Shown in pieces: positions 57,611 to 64,000 of a stretch of DNA of 64,000 nt. Every line of letters begins with the position of its first letter. Position 1 is the stretch's first letter. Location of the stretch: positions 7,440,001-7,504,000 of the forward strand of contig JAFFSR010000251.1 in the NCBI GenBank assembly GCA_017163975.1, in the 5' to 3' direction. The notes beneath the pieces are model-generated. The model saw only the letters and a program-made list of their open reading frames with translations. It ran no database searches and was not told the origin of the DNA. Position numbers and translations under genes: made by a program. This DNA comes from Anastatus disparis. Lineage: Eukaryota; Arthropoda; Insecta; Hymenoptera; Eupelmidae.

Positions 57611-58440
57611 CGATGTATGTATTTGGGCAAAGCACGAAATTTTCTTGCAAATGCGTTATAAAAAATATGTGTATATCAATCCAATTGAATATAGAACAAA
57701 ATTTAAAAAATAATTCTATTTTAGATTAATTTTCAAAAAATTCCAATAGGTTTTTCTTGAAAATGTATAATATTTAAAATAATTACAGAATTTTCAAGAT
57801 CATTCTTTCTAGAGATGCTCTCATTTAGAAAATTAACTATAATTAGGTTTATTTTTTATTTTTTTTATTCTTTGAAAAATTTTAAATCTTGGAAAATAAA
57901 AATATTTTTTACATTTTTGCTCTAATTAAATACATGAAACTTTAATTTTGCTGACAAAAAAATTAATTCGTTTCGAGAAACTGCATTCCGTTTTTACAGT
58001 TATCAGTAGTTTTCCTCTTTTTTTAACTAAAATTCTGATCTCATGGTATATTCAAACATGTGAAAGTATTTAAACTTATAAATTTATGCACTTATAGTAT
58101 ATCCGCAAATTTAGCAATATAAGCGCAAACACCCTAAAGTTCCCTTAACCTCTCAATACATTTTGCTATGTTTGAGTTTGCTTTACGGGTATATACACTC
58201 CTCTCTTTTGAAAACACTCAAACATTAATATATCTCTACGAAATTTCTTTAGGATCTCTGATGTAGGAAGGAGTTTTAGACAGACTCTAACGACGGATAG
58301 ACTCTCTCTCTATTGAGATTTAAAGTATCATGGCGATTCAATATGGCTGACACCAACATGGCCGAAGCACAGCAGTAACTTAGTACAGTATTGCATAGAA
58401 AAGATATTAAAAATTTTCTTTTTTATTTGAAATATGTTCC
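57611..58440. other. upstream region of the SWIM-YqaJ pseudogene
   Basis: Mostly AT-rich. Near 58330-58380 the text ATGGCGATTCAATATGGCTG and ACCAACATGGCCGAAGC could be a former 5' exon or promoter, but I could not join it in frame to the SWIM exon. Confidence 0.3.
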
Positions 58441-59136
58441 TTTTAATGAAAGATGTGTGTGAATTCGCAAAGTGTAGACCTTCTAGTAGAAATTACATGG
58501 AAGGTGAACGTGTGCTAAACTCAGGACATTTATTATTTTGTGGGAAAGATATCGATGGAAGCATAGCATACAAAATCTATGGCTACTGCTAACAGACTTC
58601 TAACATGCGAGAAAAACCGCATGAAATAGAAGGCATAATAAATAAAAATGGGACAATTGGATCAATGAAATGTTCTTGTAAGGCTGGACTTAGCCAGAAT
58701 TGCAAGCATGTTGTTTGCGTCTTATCATATCTGAACAGGTTATGTTATTATGTTTACATTGATCTTTAGCAGTGATATTTATATTTATTTTTTACTCAGT
58801 TTAAAATAAACTTTTATATTAATTTTACAGGAATGAATTTTCTAATTTAAAGGAAGTTTCTTATACAGATAAAAAATGTCTGTGGAAAAACCTACACAAA
58901 AATGCTTTATATAATTATAATCCTACTCCTGTTGATCAACATAATTGTTTTAAGAATGAATTGCTTTTCGTAATACCTATAAATTTTAACACAGATTTAG
59001 AAAATAAAATTAAAACTAAATTGTTTGCAATAAATGAAACTTCTGCTTTAGCTAAGCATGCGTAAGAAATTTCAAATTTCTTTTTTTACAAATGAAATTT
59101 GTTTTACTAATCAAGTTATTGAGATCTTTTCTTTAC

Positions 59137-62100
59137 ATATGGCTGATTCCATTTCAAATCGAACAGTCAGTATACACTCAAGTCACCAATTACTGCGCTA
59201 ATGGAGTATGTTATTCTACCCTAAAAATAAGGGTATACGTATTTTTTTATTTTGCTGAAATATCAAAATTGCATCAGATATGTACTTTTGAAAATTGCAT
59301 ACAAAAACTAAATGTTAAAACTGAAAATGTTGAGAATAACTTTAGAGGGCTATCGTTTTACCAATTTTCAATGAATTTTGGTAAACCTTATTTTGTTTTA
59401 TTATGTTTTAAGCCCTCTTTAATTCAGTACAAGAAATTTAAAAAAAGACTAAAAAATGACTAAGATATGTGCATTTTACCAAAAAATGCACTTTTTATGT
59501 ACATGCATTTTTCTCGAAAAACCCATTTTTTTTGCTGAAATTTTTTGTGCTCATAGAGGACCAAATTACCTATCTAATGGTACTTGGTTGATCCCGTACT
59601 TATTTGTTTGAAGCGAGAAAAAAAATTCACAAATTTTAATGGTGAAAAATTGATTGCACTGGTGTACTTTTGAACCCAATTTATAAAATCGTCAGCATTT
59701 TGTATCGATTCTTCATGAACTCTTTTTAAGTTATGTGAAGTAGCATAATGCTTTAGAAGCCCACCTATTCCATCAACGGCTCCTTTCCCATGACCAGTCG
59801 CAGAAAATAACCATTTCATTTGATAAGAAAAATGTTTGAATTCATGTAGCTGAAAACGATTTTTAAATTGGCTTGCAGCTCCATCTGATATAATAGTGAC
59901 TTTAGTAACTAAATCATTTTTCATAAGATCGATAATTTTATTTATTGCTAATTGCGCATATGCAGTATCATGCTTTTTGTCGTCACTAACGATCGCAAAG
60001 CTTTGCGTTATCTCTCCTTGGTAACAGACTGCAGTAAAAATAGAAATTTGGTTATTTACCCAATGATTTCCCTGAACCGCTTTATTATTTATTACAGACC
60101 AATTTTCTGCGTAGGATCAGCTTTACCTTCTTCTTTTTCTTTTTTTATAGCTTCACGTTGAATATTTTTTATGTATACGTGAGTACTTGCTTTTAGTGCG
60201 CAGATTGAAAATTTTTCTTTAAAAACTGATAAGCTTACTGTTTGTTTGATAAGATTATCATTATCCCACAAAGCAAACGTAATTTCATCTTCACAATTTT
60301 CTTTCAGTTTTAACAATTTTAATGTGATACCCTCACTACCGGGGCAATAATTGCATTCTTGCAAGAAACACGAATCAGATGGTTCAGAACACAACATTGC
60401 GTTAGTTATTTCTGAACGAATTAAATCTAATTCAGAATTATTATCGCCTCTAAAACGAATTAAACTTGTAAGAAACAGTTCAAAATTTTCGCAATGTACA
60501 CAAAGACAAGTTTCCTTCACAGGGCTTGTTAAGACGAAACTTGGTCTTAGACTATAGAATTTCGATTTTCCTATTTGTAAGTTTGGATTTTCTTGTCTTA
60601 ATTGACTATATGTTTCTTTTAAGCTTCGAGTAAGAAACCGTTTAACTTTTTGAGTTTTTGTATTATTAACTTTAACAGTAACAACATTAGATTTATTTGG
60701 ACTTTGTCTACTACAATTAAAATCATCATTTAAAAAATATTCCATACCGATATTTTTTGTATTTTCATCAATAGGATGACCAGTATATAAATCTGGCTCC
60801 GAATAAACTCCTTTATTTTTCACGAGATTTCTTGATTTATTTATCATATACTCGCTTATATTCGGGAATAGTGAGCAAATTTTTATTTTGCTTAATTTTG
60901 AAGGTAGTAGAGTTAGAAGTTTTATTTTCTCCGAAACAGAAGAACATTTTTCTAAAGCCGATTTAAAATTTTCTACAAATTCGTTCCAATAGTTTTCAGT
61001 CGAACTTTTGTCCGATTCTATTGATTCAACTGAAACGCCATACGCATCTTCTAATTTACTTCCGACAGTAGCAGAAAAAGCTGAAATTAAAGATTTTTTC
61101 TTTTTAGATACGTAATTTTCTGTTAAATTTTTAGGTATTGCAGTTTTTCTTTTTAGCGGCGAGACGCATTGAGGTAAAATTGTATTAATACTCTCGTTTA
61201 ATTCCTGTATTCGTTCGGGTGTCTTGGTGATAAAATCATCATGATTTCCGCTAAAAAGTTCAGTGATTTCATTTTCAGATGTAGATTCAAGATCACTTAA
61301 AATCATTTTTGATATGCGTTCATGGCAATTTTTGCATACATTAGTAGAGGGCAGTATCTTTAAATCTGGATAAAGCTGTGCCAAATTAATGGCCAAATCT
61401 TCCAACGGTCTAAAACGTAAATTTCTGCTTTTATAAACTACCTTCTTATGCATTTGAAAAAAATCGGGACATCGAATTCTTGTAGAAGAATGAATTTCGG
61501 ACATCGTAATTGCAGAGTTTTGTTTACTTTTTCACAAGTCCGAAAAGTACCTTTCAAAGCAGACGTAAGAATAACTAGCTTGTATATAACAATTCTAATA
61601 TGCTGTTTTGGTTACGCGAGGTATTTGTCCGCGAATGAGCCTCCTATTGTCTGTACATCGAAACATACATAATATAGATATACACGAATAGAATTATTAT
61701 TTTCCATTTTTTAATATTTATTTTTATATTACGAATTTTTATATATATATATATCACTATTGATGATATATACATACATACAAAGGTAAACAAATAATGA
61801 GCGAAGCATGCGACAGCGTTGGAATGAACATTGCTTAAGACTTACGAACGTATATACAAAAATTTTTCACCAATAAAATTTGTGAATTTTTTTTCTCGCT
61901 TCAAACAAATAAGTACGGGATAAACCAAGTACCATTAGATAGGTAATTTGGTCCTCTATGAGCACAAAAAATTTCAGCAAAAAAAATGGGTTTTTCGAGA
62001 AAAATGCATGTACATAAAAAGTGCATTTTTCGGTAAAATGCACATATCTTAGTCATTTTTTAGTCTTTTTTTAAATTTCTTGCACTGAATTAAAGAGGGC

Positions 62101-62375
62101 TTAAAACATAATAAAACAAAATAAGGTTTACCAAAATTCATTGAAAATTGGTAAAACGATAGCCCTCTAAAGTTATTCTCAACATTTTCAGTTTTAACAT
62201 TTAGTTTTTGTATGCAATTTTCAAAAGTGCATATCTGATGCAATTTTGATATTTCAGCAAAATAAAAAAATACGTATACCCTTATTTTTAGGGTAGAATA
62301 ACATACTCCATTAGCGCAGTAATTGGTGACTTGAGTGTATACTGACTGTTCGATTTGAAATGGAATCAGCCATAT
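59137..62375 (-). mobile_element. DDE transposon with 509-bp terminal inverted repeats
   Basis: The left TIR 59137-59645 and right TIR 61867-62375 are nearly identical inverted copies, starting ATATGGCTGATTCCATTTCA. If the element proper starts at GGCTGATTCC, ATAT would be a 4-bp target duplication; ATAT can equally be read as TIR. It lies inside an intron of the SWIM-YqaJ pseudogene. It encodes one frameshifted transposase on the minus strand. Confidence 0.85.
59574..61504 (-). pseudogene. DDE-type transposase, one frameshift, superfamily unassigned (Sola-like?)
   Basis: The first frame (61504-60092, 470 residues) begins MSEIHSSTRIRCPDFFQMHK, has a CKNC pair at 57-60, a KKKK nuclear-signal-like stretch, and a cysteine-rich zinc region (ETCLCVHC, later SDSCFLQECNYCPG). 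Near 60100 the frame shifts by one base, and the homology continues with AENWSVINNKAVQGNHWVNN, SDDKKHDTAY, ISDGAASQFKNRF and ATGHGKGAVDGIGGLLKHYA to a stop at 59574 inside the left TIR. The SDG...QFKNR and GHGKGAxDGIGG pair matches a transposase type abundant in arthropods and cnidarians. I suspect Sola but cannot prove it. One frameshift and otherwise open coding suggest recent death, or a sequencing indel. Confidence 0.75.
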
Positions 62376-63077
62376 ACAATGAATTTTTTAATTTTCTTAT
62401 GATATTTACAATTGATTTTTTTATTCCTTGCCAGTATTTCGGTACAACTGTATATATAATTTGATAAATAGTTATATTTTCTTATTGAATTTATAGGGCT
62501 GGAAGACAAACCACTTAATAATTTGTGTTCTAATAATAATATTCCAGAAGACTTTAGCGAAGAAATAAAAAGTTTATTTTCATTTCAAGAATCAGAAATA
62601 ATGAGAAATTTATCTGAAGTTAAATTGAATCCAATTAAATCATGTTGTCATTGTATTTTAAAAAAAATGATGAAGATCCTTTTTTAATAAGTATGAGAAC
62701 AAGAACATTTAAAAGTGAATGGACAAAACAGAGACAAAGTCGCATAACAGGATCTCGAGCATATGAACTATTTACATATTATAAAAATAAGAATCCTGAT
62801 TGGGAAAAAAAAACTTGAAATTACTTTTTCTTAAAACAACTATCTAATAAATTTGTTAAGCATGACATTACCAGTGAACCTCTAGCAAGAGCTGCATATG
62901 AAGAAAGTCAAAATGTTGAGGTGATTCCATGTGGATTAATAGTTTCAAAGTTAAATAAATGGTTAGGATATTCTCCAGATGGTGTCGTATTTCAAAATGG
63001 AAAACCATGGAAACTAATAGAGATCAAATGTTCTTATGATTTTATATTTTCTACTGCTCAAGCAAAGAACATTGAAC

Positions 63078-63700
63078 CCTAAAAATATTTTCCCGACGTA
63101 CGTCACACGTTGCGTAGATTGTTTTATGCTGTTGTAAACAGTAAGAGGAACTATAAAATTATGAATATATAATTTAAGAGGATATCGTAGTTCTGCTCCT
63201 CCTAATAATATTTTTATTCAAAGTTCATGAGTAAACAGTGCGTCAAATGAAATTCTTTCACTTCAGTAAGAAAATTCGTAAGATTAATTCTTAGCGCGGA
63301 CAAGTCAAGAAATTTACCAAAATAATATACATAAAAAGTTATAAACAAACTTTCGATATATACTATTTTGAGGTTAGGTTCATCGAGCTTGATATCTAAT
63401 TTTCATTCAAAGTTCATAAAAAAATATGAAGCTAAATTGAATTTTTAATTTAACAAAAATTATTGTATTAATATAGTTTTACCGCGGACAAGTCATTATA
63501 TTTGTCCAAATAGTAAATTTAAAAAGATATCAGTGAGATAAAAAAAGCAAAAATCGATTCCAACAACTACGACATCCCGTTACATTTTTTCAATGTATAC
63601 TTGATGAATTTATGATATGCAAAAGAAGCAATTTTGTAGAATTTAAAGAAGCGTGGAACAGGCAGAGTCGTCAGCGCGCGCAAGCGCCAAAGAAGGTACA
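63078..63700 (+). repeat. second copy of the palindrome-B right flank, split by a MITE
   Basis: 63084-63176 and 63571-63690 match 38970-39165 (TTTTCCCGACGTACGTCAC, then GCGTAGATTGTTTTATGCTG, and later AGCGTGGAACAGGCAGAGTC). The 63177-63570 stretch is an insertion whose ends GGATATCGTAGTT and AACTACGACATCC are inverted. It truncates the SWIM-YqaJ pseudogene. The 82-codon plus frame at 63612-63860 overlaps the repeat and is not called as a gene. Confidence 0.65.
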
Positions 63701-64000
63701 TGGTCATCTGACCAACTCTGACGAGAGACTCTACTCGACTCTCCGCAACTCTTTTCTACGCTTACTTAGTTACCCCCACTCTTACAATAGAGAGAGAAAG
63801 AATGACAGTAACCCCACATACTCCCCACCGAGTTTAACAAATCTTTTTCTTATAAGATAATTGTTACATTGAGTCAAGCTGTCTCAACTGGGCACACTAA
63901 AAATAAAATTGCACTTTCGAATAATTTTATTATTTTATTACGAAGATGTATTGATAAAAAACAACGTCCTAAAAAATTTTCGAAAAATTTAAATTTTTTA

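Larger units (their letters stand above)
58446..63077 (+). pseudogene. SWIM zinc finger plus YqaJ-like nuclease gene, broken
   Basis: Exon 1 (58446-58738) encodes MKDVCEFAKC, then RNYMEGERVLNSGHLLFCGK, and the SWIM finger MKCSCKAGLSQNCKHVVCVL (CxC...CxH). A 92-bp GT-AG intron (58739-58830) is intact. Exon 2 (58831-59061) ends at a GTAAGA donor. After a long interrupted intron, exon 3 (62497-63077) encodes LFSFQESEIM and the YqaJ nuclease with RITGSRAYELF, EPLARAAYEES, LGYSPDGVV and LIEIKC, the PD-(D/E)XK catalytic pattern. Lesions are a TAA after KIYGYC, a frameshift near 62665, a TGA near 62816, and a phase mismatch between exons 2 and 3. The 3' end is cut at about 63078 by another repeat. 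Such SWIM-YqaJ proteins occur in many copies in invertebrates; their role is unknown to me. Confidence 0.75.

Noticed and set aside
59092..59463. 123-aa plus ORF and its partner at 62049-62243
   Set aside because: Both read the TIRs of the DDE element. The identity follows from the inverted repeat, not from a gene.

Overview
This is a very AT-rich eukaryotic window that looks like an insect genome. A parasitoid-type hymenopteran is my best guess, but the order is not proven. The evidence is spliced GT-AG genes, a GPI mannosyltransferase (PIG-M) gene, LINEs with endonuclease and reverse transcriptase but no RNase H, a Pao/BEL relic, a Helitron, hAT, Mutator-like and other DDE elements, a tRNA-derived SINE and many TA-flanked MITEs. 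No operons, ribosome binding sites or prokaryotic features are present.

Host-like genes are few. (1) An unrecognised minus-strand gene runs from about 7745 to 713, with six phase-compatible exons; its 3.6-kb third intron is packed with nested repeats. (2) A terminal exon of an unrecognised gene lies at 13864-14035 (-), with a partial inverted copy at 14137-14250 (+). (3) A CHCH-type small protein exon resembling NDUFAF8 (24437-24553, -) is followed 73 bp later by PIG-M (24363-23521, -). PIG-M is frameshifted, lacks its C-terminus and abuts a hAT insertion. (4) A SWIM zinc finger plus YqaJ nuclease gene (58446-63077, +) is a pseudogene, split inside an intron by a 3.24-kb DDE transposon.

Everything else is mobile DNA, mostly nested. 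1.5-4.0 kb: a TA-flanked TIR element holds a short tandem array, which is split by a fold-back. 8.3-9.0 kb: a fold-back. 11.0-13.7 kb: a LINE (-) with a 791-aa open ORF2. 14.8-15.6 kb: a Mutator-like relic. 16.4-20.5 kb: a second LINE (+) with a hairpin MITE in its reverse transcriptase. 21.1-23.2 kb: a hAT with an 8-bp target duplication. 24.6-26.0 kb and 26.7-27.9 kb: TIR elements. 28.2-30.4 kb: a palindromic element holding a LINE that holds a SINE. 30.7-32.0 kb: a TIR element with a GC-rich hairpin inside. 32.8-37.8 kb: a complete-ended Helitron. 39.6-41.0 kb: a tandem satellite of about 163 bp. 42.2-46.6 kb: a giant nested palindrome. 50.1-54.2 kb: a Pao/BEL relic broken by two TIR elements. 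55.2-57.6 kb: a near-perfect palindrome.

The strongest theme is the density of long fold-back elements, with arms from 50 bp to over 1 kb and no transposase of their own. Within this, a family of GC-rich hairpin modules swaps arms between copies at 31.4, 38.8 and 42.8 kb. That modular palindrome family is my best candidate for something undescribed. All gene models come from reading the sequence by eye; no database search was possible.
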